This document shows positions 49,290 to 59,516 of a stretch of 64,000 bases of DNA, one piece after another (the first letter of the stretch is position 1; each line of letters starts with the position of its first letter). The position numbers and the translations under genes are program-made. The notes beneath the pieces are model-generated. The model saw nothing but the letters and a program-made list of their open reading frames with translations, made no database searches and had not been told where the DNA came from. This DNA is from Geosiphon pyriformis (lineage: Eukaryota; Glomeromycota; Glomeromycetes; Archaeosporales; Geosiphonaceae). Location: NCBI GenBank assembly GCA_016748015.1, contig JAAOMT010000776.1, positions 316,417 through 380,416 on the forward strand. Reading direction: 5' to 3'.

Positions 49290-50120
49290 ATTAACACAAT
49301 GATGAGTTTATCAAGAAAGAAATAAACCAGATGAAAGATCTTGGATTCATATAAGAAACCAAAAGTGAATGAGCTTTTCCAGTTGTAGTAATATCCAAGA
49401 AAAGTAGAACCCTATACTTCTATGTTAACTATTGCCAATTAAATACCATTACTATAAGAGACATATACTCATTCCCCAAAATTGATGCAATGCTAGATAA
49501 ATTTAATGGTGCTACTTTCTTCTCAACCATTGACTTAACTGCTAAATTCAGACAAATAGAGATGGATTTAGAAAGCAGAAAAAAAACTGATTTTATTACC
49601 AAGTATGGCACCTATAAATTCACAGTTATGTCTTTTGATCTCACCAATATCCTTTTTACTTTTTAATGCCTAATAGACAAAGTATTTGAATCAGTAAAAA
49701 AAACTTTGTTTTGGTCTACTTAGATAACATAATAATCTACTCAAAAATCTGAGATAAATATCTTGAATATTTGCAGAAGGTTTTTGACTTGCTCAGAAAT
49801 GCTGGCCTTAAGATCAACCTAATTAAATTTTTTTTTGAACACCAATCTATCTAGTTCTTTGGTTATTTTATTACAAAAGATAGAATCTTCTCTGACCCAG
49901 TTAAAGTTGAAAAAGTTCAAAACATTAGACAACCAATAAATGTTTCTAAACTATGCTCTTTTCTTGGTTTGGCTTTTTACTATCATAAATTTATTAAGAA
50001 TTTCTTTAAAATCATCTTTTCTTTCAATCAACTACTCAGGAAAAATGTCAATTATTACTAAAACACTTATTAACAAAAAGCTTTTGAAATTCTGAAGGAA
50101 AAACTTGTTATTGAACCAAT
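49290..50120 (+). pseudogene. Reverse transcriptase of LTR2 element
   Basis: Recognisable blocks: SE.AFPVVVISKKSRTLYF (49,364-49,420, Trp as TGA), FPKIDAMLDKFNGATFFSTID (49,470-49,530), YKFTVMSFDLTN (49,613-49,650), the catalytic YxDD box as YLDN (near 49,718-49,729, Asp lost by GAT-to-AAT), and FLGLAFYYHKFIKNF (49,960-50,007). One frame change lies between the TVMSF and YLDN blocks. Non-functional. Confidence 0.82.
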
Positions 50121-50520
50121 TCTCAAGCAACTTGATTTGGACCAACCTTTTATTCTCTACACTGATACATCTGACTATAGACTTGGTACTATTTTTTCAC
50201 AAAAAAATGAAAATGGCAGAAAACATATTATAGCATATGCCAATAGATCCCTCACACCAGCAGAAAAAAACTATTCAGTTACTAAACAAGAATGTTTAGC
50301 AGTAGTTTGGGCTACTAGTTACTGGGATCAATATTTTTTTGGTGTGAAATTTCTAGTAGTAACAGATCATCAAGTCTTGGTTTGGCTGCATAATAAAAAG
50401 AAGCTAGAACACAAACAAATAACTTATTAGATACTTCACTTGGATAAATTTAATTATGATATTCAACACTACAAAGAAACAAATCATCAAAACACTAATG
50501 CTCTCTTTAGACTTACTATC
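50120..50520 (+). pseudogene. RNase H of LTR2 element
   Basis: The open piece 50,137-50,430 reads FILYTDTSDYRLGTIFSQ (first catalytic Asp intact), HIIAYANRSLTPAEKNYSVT, ECLAVVWATSYWDQYFFG and VVTDHQVLVWL (last Asp intact). The best-preserved domain of this element. Confidence 0.88.
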
Positions 50521-50759
50521 TAGTGATAATACAACTTTTCAAACCAAACCAACCTAATTATTAGTAACTTTTTCACAAACAAACATGATAATGGACTTGG
50601 ACAACTATTCTGCCTTAATGAAATTTTTGGGTAAAGGACAATATTCACTAGAATATACTCAACAACAAAGAGAACATTTGTGCAAACAATCAAATTTCTA
50701 TTTGATTCACCAGAACCAGCTATATAAAAGAAATAGAAAAGATTCTAATCATTCTTAGA

Positions 50760-51850
50760 GAATTATCAGATTTGAAGAAAGAGAAATTGTAATATACAAC
50801 ATGTATACTAATCCATTAGCTGGACACTTTGGAAAAACAAAAACAATTCAAAAAATTTTAGCTTGTTATTATTGGCTTACCTTAAGAAAAGATATTGCTG
50901 AATACATCAAAATCTGTAATATCTGCCAAAAAAGAGGCAAACCAAATTACAAAGAAGATATTCATTCAATCTCTGTTAGTCAACTATTTGACCAAATTGG
51001 TATAGATGTTGTTAGACCATTAATAATAACTCTTAATAGCAATAAATATATTATTACAGCTACCAACTATTTTACAAAATAAGTAGAAACAAGAGCCACT
51101 TCAAACCAAACAGCAGTATCAATAGCCAATTTTATTTATGAAGATATTATCTGTTATTATGGGTGCCCCAAAAAACTTTTATTTGGTAGAGAAAAAGCTT
51201 TTCTCAGTACACTGGTTAAAGAACTTTGTAGAAAAATGGGAATATGTTATAAACTTTCTTCTTCTTATTACTCTCAAACAAATGGCTTAGTAGAACATCT
51301 TAATAGAACACTATGTAAAACCCTGGCCAAAACCAGTGAAAAAACAAATTTATGAGACAAAATACTGCCTTTAGCCTTGTTTGCTTATAGAACTGTAAAT
51401 CATGACATAACAAGTTATGAACTTTTTTATCTGTTTTATGAATGCATAGCAACACTACTAATAGAAATTGACATTGAAACAATACTTTTTGAAGAAATTA
51501 CAATAAAAAATTACAAAAACATTTTGCAAAGAAAACTTGGTACCATTCTTGACTTCTTGGTAGAAACACAAATAATTGCTTTTAAAAAAATAAAACAGTT
51601 CTAAGAAAAGCTTAAGAAAAAAAAAATCTATAAAATACTTTCTTTAAGTATTAGTGACTTGATATTGGAATATCATTCTGACAGAGACAATGTCTATAAT
51701 AATAAATTCTCTAGCCAATAGAAAAAACTCTTTATAGTCAACAAAGTTTTGAACAATGGTTCTTATATTCTTTAAGATAATTCTGGAACAATCTTCAATA
51801 ATTGTCTTGTTCATGGTACACAACTAAAAAAATATCATAAACGACCTGAT
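50760..51850 (+). pseudogene. Integrase of LTR2 element
   Basis: Zinc-binding region PLAGHFGKTKTIQKI, YYWLTLRKDI and CNICQKRG (50,810-50,940); catalytic core IGIDVVRPL (50,997-51,023) and SSYYSQTNGLVEHLNRTL (51,259-51,312) with the catalytic Glu; the middle Asp region LLFGREKAFLSTL is altered. The C-terminal tail has a GPY/F-like module VNKVLNNGSYILQD (51,740-51,782). Stops at 51,082, 51,355 and elsewhere. Confidence 0.85.
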
Positions 51851-51939
51851 TAATTGCCTATTGTGGTAATACTAATTCAAATAATCAGCAAAAATCAAGT
51901 ATAAATAAATGTATTATTTTCAAAACAGAGATATTTTTA

Positions 51940-52552
51940 ATCAATATGAACAATTATTTTCTGGATCAAAACATTTAAAATGTTTTCTATACTCTCCATA
52001 AGTATTGGATTAAAAACTACCCAAATATTACTCTGACTATTGGAAAACAGATCATCATAACTAATAACAGTGGAACATATATTGTTATTAGACCCAAGAA
52101 AACCACTACCAGAAGAGAAAAAATTGGTAGCAAAATGGATAAATATCTGTTAAAAAGTATAACAACAGCTATACTCCTATCTTCTAGTACAATTGGAAAA
52201 ACAATCTAAGAAATCTTGCCCATAGACAAAAATTTGTCATATAGAAGACAACTAAAACTCTATGGTTGCCTTGGAAAAATCATAGAGGATATAAAACTTA
52301 TGAAGAAAACAACTTCAGAGATACAGGCAGAAATTTTGGTTAGATGTTCCAAGAGTTTTAACTATTGCTAAAAAAGCCAAAACTCTAATACAAAGATTTG
52401 GTCTCTTGGATACAAAACTCATTTTGTCTCAAGTGTTATATATCCTATTCACAAAAAACTTCAACAAACTAGTTAGCTTTGAGTTAGATAAAACCCTTCA
52501 AATAGATTACACCATAAATAGCTTGATTTTGCAGAAGTTCAATCTCTTTAGA
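51940..52552 (+). pseudogene. Extra ORF after integrase (LTR2 family), unknown function
   Basis: Codes for NVFYTLHKYWIKNYPNITLTIGK, then a basic segment, KMDKYLLKSITTAILLSSSTIG and QLKLYGCLGKIIEDI; further downstream LDTKLILSQVLYILFTKNF. A second copy at 57,856-58,194 is open for 112 codons and clearly homologous. I know no family for it; it has no signal peptide or membrane segment typical of envelope proteins. Position between integrase and LTR is where accessory genes occur in some Ty3 relatives. Confidence 0.65.
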
Positions 52553-52560
52553 AAGGATAA
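52550..52560 (+). promoter_or_regulatory. Putative polypurine tract before 3' LTR2
   Basis: AGAAAGGATAA immediately upstream of the 3' LTR, purine-rich as expected of the plus-strand primer. Confidence 0.5.
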
Positions 52561-53298
52561 TATTATAATTGAAACTTATACTTCTTATTAATTATTACAT
52601 GTATTAGCCACTAATGTCATATAAATTAGCCACTCTATTTTTAGAAAGTGATCATTGACCTGATCAATGACCTGACCATTAACCTGATTATTGACTTAAT
52701 TATTGACTTAATTATTAACTTGATCAATGACCTAATCATTAACCTAATTATTGACTTGATTATTGACTACTTTTGATAACTATATAAGTGTTGAATTTCT
52801 TAGCTGTAGAAAAGTATGTAGAAATTAAGGAAATCAAATAAATAAAATAACAACTTTCATCTTAATTATTTTCTTATTGCTAATTTCTCTTTCTCTATCT
52901 TTGAATATTTAAACATCTTGGGATAAAAAATTACTTGTTGGTTATTCTTACCTTTTTCCTAAAACATATAATTGCAACATTTGAAAATTATTGAATAAAA
53001 CGTGACTGAAGAGTACATCTAATATCTAATATTGAATTCTAAGAGTGCTAACATGAGGCATAGAATTATACCAGTGTGTGTTCATTTGTTGATAGTATAG
53101 ACTATCTCTTTATCTTCAGATTCCTGGTTATCTTTAGAAAAGTACAATAACTGAGATATTTTATGAGACTAATCTTGCACATTGAATTCATACTCATTTA
53201 ATTCACTCTTTGAAATTGAATTCTCTTTGATTTCTTTCATTACCCTACAATCTTGTTCTCCCTTGCTATCTGTTAGCTTGTTACTCTAACTCATAACA
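52561..53298 (+). repeat. 3' LTR of LTR2 element
   Basis: 738 bp, starts TATTATAATTGAAACTTATAC (consensus TGTTATGATTGAAAC), ends CTAACTCATAACA. Differences from the 5' LTR include a changed minisatellite, indicating an old insertion. Confidence 0.88.
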
Positions 53299-54645
53299 AC
53301 ATCAAAATTGTTCTTGGCATTTTTGGTGTTATTACTTTTATTAAGTTAAAGCCTGCTGGTTTATGGCAATATGCTGTGGTTTATTTCAAAGACACTTCTT
53401 CTGTCATTGCTGCTTTTATTCACTGGTCTGTGCTGGTTAAGAAAGACAATGTTAGGATTTTCTTTGTTATTAACCAAAATGATGTTATTTTTTCAAAAAA
53501 TATCTTTAAAGCTAAGTTGGTTAATCTTCCCTTTGGCTGTACTGTCTTTGAGATAAGTGATTTGGTCTTCCAAGTTGGTGGCTGTACATGTTTCATTTTT
53601 CGCTCCTCCAAATCTTACCAACATCAATGCTTTGCTGTAGTTATCTTTGATTCCTTGGAATTTCTAAATATTGCTGTGTCAAAAACTGATATCTTGTATA
53701 GTTGCTGCATTTGGTGGAAAACTCCTGGATGTTGCTGTGCTACAGGTATTAAAACTTGAATCATTTGGCTGTGGACTGCAAGGTATCACCTTCTCTTTCA
53801 CCCAAATTTTCTTTCAATTTTTCTGGTGGTTCTTAAGTTTTCAAACCTTCATTTGCTGGATCTAAATTTTATGCCAAAGCTGCTGCCTTTATGGTTTCTC
53901 CTATTGTTGCTACTACTGATATGGACTTGAATCTTAGTGGTTCCTCCAAAACTACAACTCTCATGTTGCCTGCTGTCTCTTCTGCTTCCAATTTTGCTGT
54001 TAAATTTAGGTTGGCTTTTTTGAAATCCCACTTTAGTAAACTGTCTGTATTGATAAAATTCTTGGTTAAATCTGTTGGTGCTTTGGTTGTATTGGTTACT
54101 AAATTGCTGTCTATTCCAACTGTCATGGATGTGTTAGTTAAAAAATATGTGGCTGGGTTGGCTAAGCAAAATAAAAACTTGGCTGCTATTGCTTTCATAA
54201 TGCAAAAAAGAATAACACGTCTTGAAAAAAAATATGAATAAATCTGCTTGAAGGATGGATCAAATAATAATAACATAGTTAATAATAATAATAATAATGA
54301 TAATGATAAAGATTTTTCAGTCTATGATAACACTTTTGATGTTATGATGCACCTATAAAAAGATTAGTCTTCCAGAATCAAATCCAGTTCTAATCAGACT
54401 GCTAAGTAAATAAGTGGTATGGTTAAGAATAGTCATAAGCTTGTTAGCATTATAAGTAAGATGTATGAATTAGATATATTTAATACATTAGATAGCAAAA
54501 GTAGTACTAGTGTATAGTTAGGGCTTTTTACTTGTGGTTAGCCACATCTTGTGATTTGTATTATTGGGTGAGCTGACTTTATAAAAGCACCACATTATTG
54601 TGAACATAACTAATAAATGACCAGTGTGGCTACACATTAACAAAA
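53299..54645 (+). mobile_element. LINE-B ORF1 joined to a LINE 3' UTR and poly-A, lacking ORF2
   Basis: 53,310-53,760 encodes an RRM-like protein (FGVITFIKLKPAGLWQYAVVYF; LVNLPFGCTVFEISD), then a basic linker with a Cys-rich spot (CCIWWKTPGCCC), a Val/Leu-rich coiled-coil-like segment (53,880-54,240) and an Asp/Asn run from (AAT)n triplets (54,265-54,310). At about 54,500-54,640 it passes directly into a sequence that is the inverted counterpart of the LINE-B 3' UTR at 55,320-55,480, ending TTAACAAAAAAAAA. No endonuclease or RT lies between. Several stops. Confidence 0.65.
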
Positions 54646-54649
54646 AAAA

Positions 54650-55186
54650 ATTTAAAGGTAGAGGAATAGTTTATACTGTTAACAAATAATTACACATTGG
54701 TATAATTTTATGGCTTATGTCAGCACTTTTAGAATTCAATATCAGGTATTAGATGTACTTTTCAGTTATGTTTTATTCAATAATCTTCAAATGCTACAAT
54801 TACACATTTTAGGAAAAGGTAGGAAATAACCAACAAGTAATCTTTTATCCCAAGATGTTTAAATACTTGAAGATAGAAAAAAAGAAATTAGTAATAAGAA
54901 GAAAATTGAGATGAAAGTTGTTATTTTATTTATTTAATTTCTTTGATTTCTGATATGCATTTCTACAGCTAAGAAATTTATTGCTTATATAGCTATTAAA
55001 AGTAGTCAATGATCAAGTCAACAACTAGGTCAATGATTAAGTCAATAATCAGGTCAATAATCAGGTCAATGATCAAGTCAATAATTAAGTTAATAATTAC
55101 TATCTAAAAATAAGGTGGCTAATTATATGACATTAGTGGCTAATACATATGATAACTAATAAAAAGTATGGGTTTCAACCATAACA
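54650..55186 (-). repeat. LTR2 fragment, inverted
   Basis: Minus-strand LTR2 whose start TGTTATGGTTGAAACCC lies at 55,186; the last ~180 bp of the LTR are missing. The minisatellite is at 55,010-55,105. Its truncation point coincides with the LINE-B poly-A end and with the end of the hypermutated relic at 33,085. Confidence 0.75.
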
Positions 55187-55309
55187 ATATGATTAATACT
55201 GTTGTTGAGCATGCAAAAAAATTTGTTAATGAGACTTGGTTTACATTTCAGGACATAAAAAAGACATATAACTCAGTGGAATAGAAACTAATGAAAGCTG
55301 CACTAAAAA
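55187..55309 (+). pseudogene. LINE reverse transcriptase fragment, left part
   Basis: INTVVEHAKKF, ETWFTFQDIKKTYNSVE and KLMKAALK: the RT region with the first catalytic Asp (family KAYDSV) changed to Asn by G-to-A. Continues at 56,963 after the nested LINE-B insertion. Confidence 0.7.
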
Positions 55310-56948
55310 TTTTTTTTTTGTTAATGTGTAATCATGCTGGTCTTTTATTAGTTTTGCCACACTCAAAAGCATGGCTTTTTCATAAAGCCAACTTATCCAA
55401 TAATCTAAATTATAAGATGTGGCTAACCACTAAGTAGTTATGTCTAACTACACGTTAGTATAACCAAAAAACCTAAAAAGTATCACACAATTACTTAAAA
55501 TACCTCTACTATCCAAAACATTAGTCAATATTTTATTACAACATTAAAATTCATCACTTATTTTAATATTGGAATTACTATTACCAATATCACTATTCCT
55601 TGATATTTTGTATATGCTGGTCACTTATGATGAGTTTTTCTTAACCCTGTTATCAATACTCATCAATTTTTCCCACTTAGTTTGTAACTTACAATGTTTT
55701 TTCCATAATCTATTTCTTACTTGAGTTATTGCCTATTTACACATCTTAATTAAGATATTATTATTAATTCTCTAATCAATGTTAGCAAAAGCATTGATTC
55801 TTTCAAATTGCTTATTGATCAGTCCTTTGCATAGCAGATTTATGTTGGGTGTTAACCTAATATACTCATTAGACAAAACAACCCTCTTACCAAAGTCCAA
55901 GATTTTATGTTTCCCTTTCACAGTTTTTGATAAGCATTGCATCCACTTATTCCTTATATTATCTATTAGTGTCTTGCCCTTTTGAATATTCAGAAAACAT
56001 TCTCAAAAGTGTTGGTTGGTTTCTACTTCTGTGTGGCATACTTTACACAAGTTGTTCATATACATTAAAAGACATCTGTTGTATAGCACCTTCACTATTG
56101 GCAGCATATTGTGAAATGATTTCATGATAAATGTATACATTACAGAAGAACCAGCTAAGATGAATCTTAATAACATTTTACCATTCTAGTTCCACACTCT
56201 GGTTGTGCACTTCCAGTCTATCCTCTGGTCCAAAGACCCTACTGTTTTTTGTATTTTGTCATTGTCAATTCAATTCAAGACTCCTTGAATTCCAGTTTGT
56301 TGGTTTAGAAAATGTCTAATGTTCAGATTGAATTCAACACCTTTATAAGAGAAAATATAACTGATATTCTTAGCATTGTAGGCCCACCTCACTGTGTCAA
56401 AAGCAGTAGCTTCTTTGGCTAGTTTGTTAGCCATCTCATTTTCAAATATATCAGTCTGTATAGCCACTTTGTTTATGTTAAGATCAATTTCTTTTTCCCC
56501 TATTACTGCTTTAATTGCATTTCATATGTACCAGTTAAAAGTTTTGAGCTAATTCTTAATAGACAAGGGAAAATCTTTGAACAATCATTTTTGAGCTGTT
56601 GACACTACTGCCTGACTATTTGTGTTCAATGTCAGTTTGCATTTGTAAGATACTGCTTCCAAAGCCAATAATACAGCTTTTGCTTTAGTTTTTGTTGATA
56701 ATAATGTTCCATCAACTGCTATACCAAAGTTGGCCTCTATTTCATGTGTCACAAAAGCGGCTGCTCCTTTAGTATCCTCAGTACCAGCTTTTACCAATAA
56801 GCCATCTGTTGATATTTTTATTTCCTTTTTGAGTCTCAACTTATCTTACACATTTTTTTATTGTGGTAATAAAACATCAGAAATTTGAATATAAATAGAG
56901 TCTCTTTGCATTATATCTAAATCATTTGGTATTTGGTTATCTATTTTG
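55310..56948 (-). mobile_element. LINE-B 3' part (RNase H, C-terminal region, 3' UTR), 5'-truncated insertion
   Basis: Minus-strand insert with poly-T at its left end (55,310-55,319, the poly-A tail) and flanked by a 14-bp target duplication AGCTGCACTAAAAA (55,296-55,309 and 56,949-56,962). It codes for RNase H (ISTDGLLVKAGTEDTKGAAAF near 56,815-56,750; VDGTLLSTKTKAKAVLLALEAV; LTLNTNSQAVVS) and a C-terminal part with NKLAKEATAFDTV and CKVCHTEVETNQHFCEC (a CCHC-like finger near 56,000-56,050). Several stops. Confidence 0.8.
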
Positions 56949-56962
56949 AGCTGCACTAAAAA

Positions 56963-57275
56963 AAATTTAGATAAACAATAAATTTACTAAGCTATTTGGC
57001 TTAATACACAACAATAAAAGCAATAAAATTATAACTGGATTTGGTTTAAGTAATAAATATTAAGTACAAAATGGACTAGATCAGAGGGAAACAAGCCTAC
57101 TTATCATGTAAAAGATTTTCTATAACCTCTTATTGTGTAAAATAAAACAAACCAATTATAGTCAAGGATATAATTTAATAGCTGAATGGAAGAAATAGGA
57201 CAACTAAACAAACATGCAATCCTTATTGGTATTAGTAAACTACCTTGTTTTTGTAGATGATACAGTATAGATAGC
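56963..57275 (+). pseudogene. LINE reverse transcriptase fragment, right part
   Basis: Continuation of the RT at 55,187-55,309: colinear with LINE RT fingers/palm though stop-ridden, ending with YLVFVDDTV.IANS (57,237-57,278), the catalytic FVDD box intact here with Trp as TAG. Confidence 0.65.
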
Positions 57276-58181
57276 TAACTCAAGCTTTGTTTGCTTATAA
57301 AACTGTTAATTATGACTAAACAAGTTATGAATCTTTTTATCTGCTTTATGAACACATAATAACACTACCAATAGAAATTAACATTGAAACAATACCTTTT
57401 AAAGAAATCACAATAGAAAATTATAAAGACATTTTGCAAAGAAGACTTGATATTATTCTTAACTCCTTGGTAAAAGCATGAATAATTGCTTTTGAAAAGA
57501 TAAAACAGTTCTAAGAAAAGCTTAAGAAGAAGAAAACCTATAAAACACTTTCTTTAAGTGTTGGTAACTTGGTATTGGAATATCATTCAGATAGAAACAA
57601 TGTCTATGGTAATAAATTTTCTAGCTGGTGGAAAGAATTCTTTTTAGTCAACAAAGTTTTGAACAATAGTTCTTATATTCTTCAAGATCAATCTGAAACA
57701 ATCTTCAATGATTGTCTTGTTTATGATACACAACTCAAAAAATATCATAAATGATCTGATTAGTTGTCTGTTGTGATAATACTGACTCAAATGATCAGCA
57801 AAAATCAAGTATAAATAAATGTATCATTCCCAAAACAGAAGTATTTTCAATTAACATGAACATTCAAAATGTCTTCTATACTTTTCATAAATATTGGATT
57901 AAAAACTATCCAAATACTACTCTGACCATTGGAAAACAAACTACCATAATTGATAACTGTAGAACACATACTATTATTAGACTCAAGAAAACCACTACCA
58001 AAAAAGAAAAAATTGGTAGCAAAATGGATAAATATCTGTTAGAAAGTATAACAGCAGCTATACTTTCATCTTTCAACACAATTGAAAAAACAATCCAAAA
58101 ATTTTTGTTTATAGACAAAAACTTGTTCTATGAAAGACAATTAAAACTCTATGATTACCTTGGTGAAATCATAAAAGATAT
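57276..58181 (+). mobile_element. LTR2-family internal fragment (integrase tail and extra ORF)
   Basis: Matches 51,372-52,290 of the full element: integrase C-terminus (LEYHSDRNNVYGNKFSSWWKEF; VNKVLNNSSYILQDQ) and the extra ORF (57,856-58,194, 112 codons). It ends where an inverted LTR2 begins. Confidence 0.8.
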
Positions 58182-58194
58182 TGTTATGGATTAG
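57856..58194 (+). pseudogene. Extra post-integrase ORF, second copy (open 112 codons)
   Basis: Begins MNIQNVFYTFHKYWIKNY, then a basic Thr/Lys segment (KKTTTKKEKIGSKMDKYLL), a helical stretch and YERQLKLYDYLGEIIKD; the last three codons come from the inverted LTR2. No domain recognised. Lack of stops over 112 codons in a copy surrounded by decayed sequence is chance or weak selection; the other copy (51,940-52,290) has a frame break. Confidence 0.55.
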
Positions 58195-58569
58195 AGTAAC
58201 AAGCTAACAAATAGCAAGGGAGAACAAGATTGTAAGGTGATGAAAGAAATCAAAGGGAATTCAACTTCAAAGAGTGAATTGAATAAGTATGAATTTAATA
58301 TGCAAGATCAGTCTCATAAAATATCTCAGTTATTGTACTTTTCTAAAGATAACCAGAAATCTGAAGGTAAAGGAATAGTTCATACTGTCAACAAATGATT
58401 ACACACTGGTATAATTCTATGCCTTATGTTAGTACTCTTAGAATTCAATATTAAGTATCAGATGTACTCTTCAGTCATGTTTATTCAATAATTTTCAAAT
58501 GTTGCAATTACACATTTCAGAAAAAAGATAAAAAATAACCAACAAGTAATCTTTTATCCCAAGATGTTT
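58182..58569 (-). repeat. LTR2 3' part, inverted
   Basis: Begins TGTTATGGATTAGAGTAACAAGC, the reverse complement of the LTR2 3' end, and runs to CCCAAGATGTTT, about 390 bp, where a T-run and LTR3 of copy C follow. Confidence 0.8.
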
Positions 58570-58581
58570 TTTTTTTTTTCT

Positions 58582-59406
58582 TGTTAATATTGTTACCAGT
58601 AGGATTTTAGCTATTAATTAGCATAAAATTACCCTTATAATTTCTATAATTAATTAGTATAATAATATCATTCAAATTATTATTTATTATTTCATCAATT
58701 ATCACATATTACGATTTAATTAAATAATCTAATTAGTATAACAAAAAGTAGAATGATCAAATTACACAATACCCTGAACTTTGTAACATTCAAAAATTTG
58801 CCGAAATTTACAAAAATTTGCCGAAATTTGCCGAAATTTGCCGAAATCATGAATAGTTCACCCAAATTAATCAATAGTTCAGCAAAATAACTTGTAGTCC
58901 ATCAAAATATATCTTTAGTTTGCCGAAATTTGAGCAAAAAGAAAAAGTGCAAGTTCATAGACTAGTACTACAACAAGTTGTATAAAAAAAGAGCTTTTCT
59001 CTTCAAGAAAATGTATCTTACTTTAGATTTATCACTTAGAACCATTTCTACACACACAAAAAGAAATAAATATTAAATAATTCAAAAAACCAAATTTTTT
59101 AAATTATTGCACTTAGAAAATCCCCAAAACCCAACTAACATTTTGAAATTGATTAGCTACCAATTTTAGTAAACCATTAGTGACTCCAGGCCTGGATAGA
59201 AAACATTCTCTTGATAAAATCCTATTTCTTTTACATTTTTTTATTTTTCTTTTCTTTTCTTATTATAATCATTAAGGTAGCCTACAGACAAGATTTCTGT
59301 AGAAGAGTTGACTTTCACAACAAAGTAACTACACATTTTTAGTGAGCTTCTAGATGAGCAATTTCTGGAAAAAAGTTGATGTTTACTACAATGTAACTAT
59401 ACAAAA
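58582..59406 (+). repeat. LTR3, 5' LTR of copy C (approximate ends)
   Basis: The homologous block shared with 34,040-34,690 and 10,580-11,320. I place the start at a TGTTAA (58,582) or TGTTACC (58,591) and the end near CTATACA (59,400-59,406), seven bases before TGGTACAGAATTGGCC (59,414), a possible primer site. It contains a short tandem of AAATTTGCCG units (58,791-58,850). The matching 3' LTR is outside the window, so ends are provisional. Confidence 0.55.
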
Positions 59407-59516
59407 TAACTGGTACAGAATTGGCCATTCCACTCATAAGCCCAGCAGTTCAAATTATAGGAGATAATTTGAAGATAAATTCAGTTATTGGAGGTTCAAC
59501 TACTTCTAGAAAACGT

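Larger units (their letters stand above)
45530..53298 (+). mobile_element. LTR2-family Ty3-type retrotransposon, full-length but decayed
   Basis: 7,769 bp with direct LTRs at 45,530-46,255 and 52,561-53,298, both built on TGTTAT...ATAACA ends (3' copy TATTAT). Flanks GTAT/ACAT could be a decayed 4-bp target duplication. Internal order: Gag (46,420-47,720), protease (48,330-48,440), RT (49,290-50,120), RNase H (50,130-50,510), integrase (50,760-51,850), extra ORF (51,940-52,550). No dUTPase is visible between protease and RT; a weakly coding spacer (48,430-48,960) lies there instead. Many stops and a few frame changes. Confidence 0.88.

Noticed and set aside
53869-54276. 135-codon minus-strand ORF
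   Set aside because: Antisense of LINE-B ORF1, whose sense frame has the RRM-like protein.
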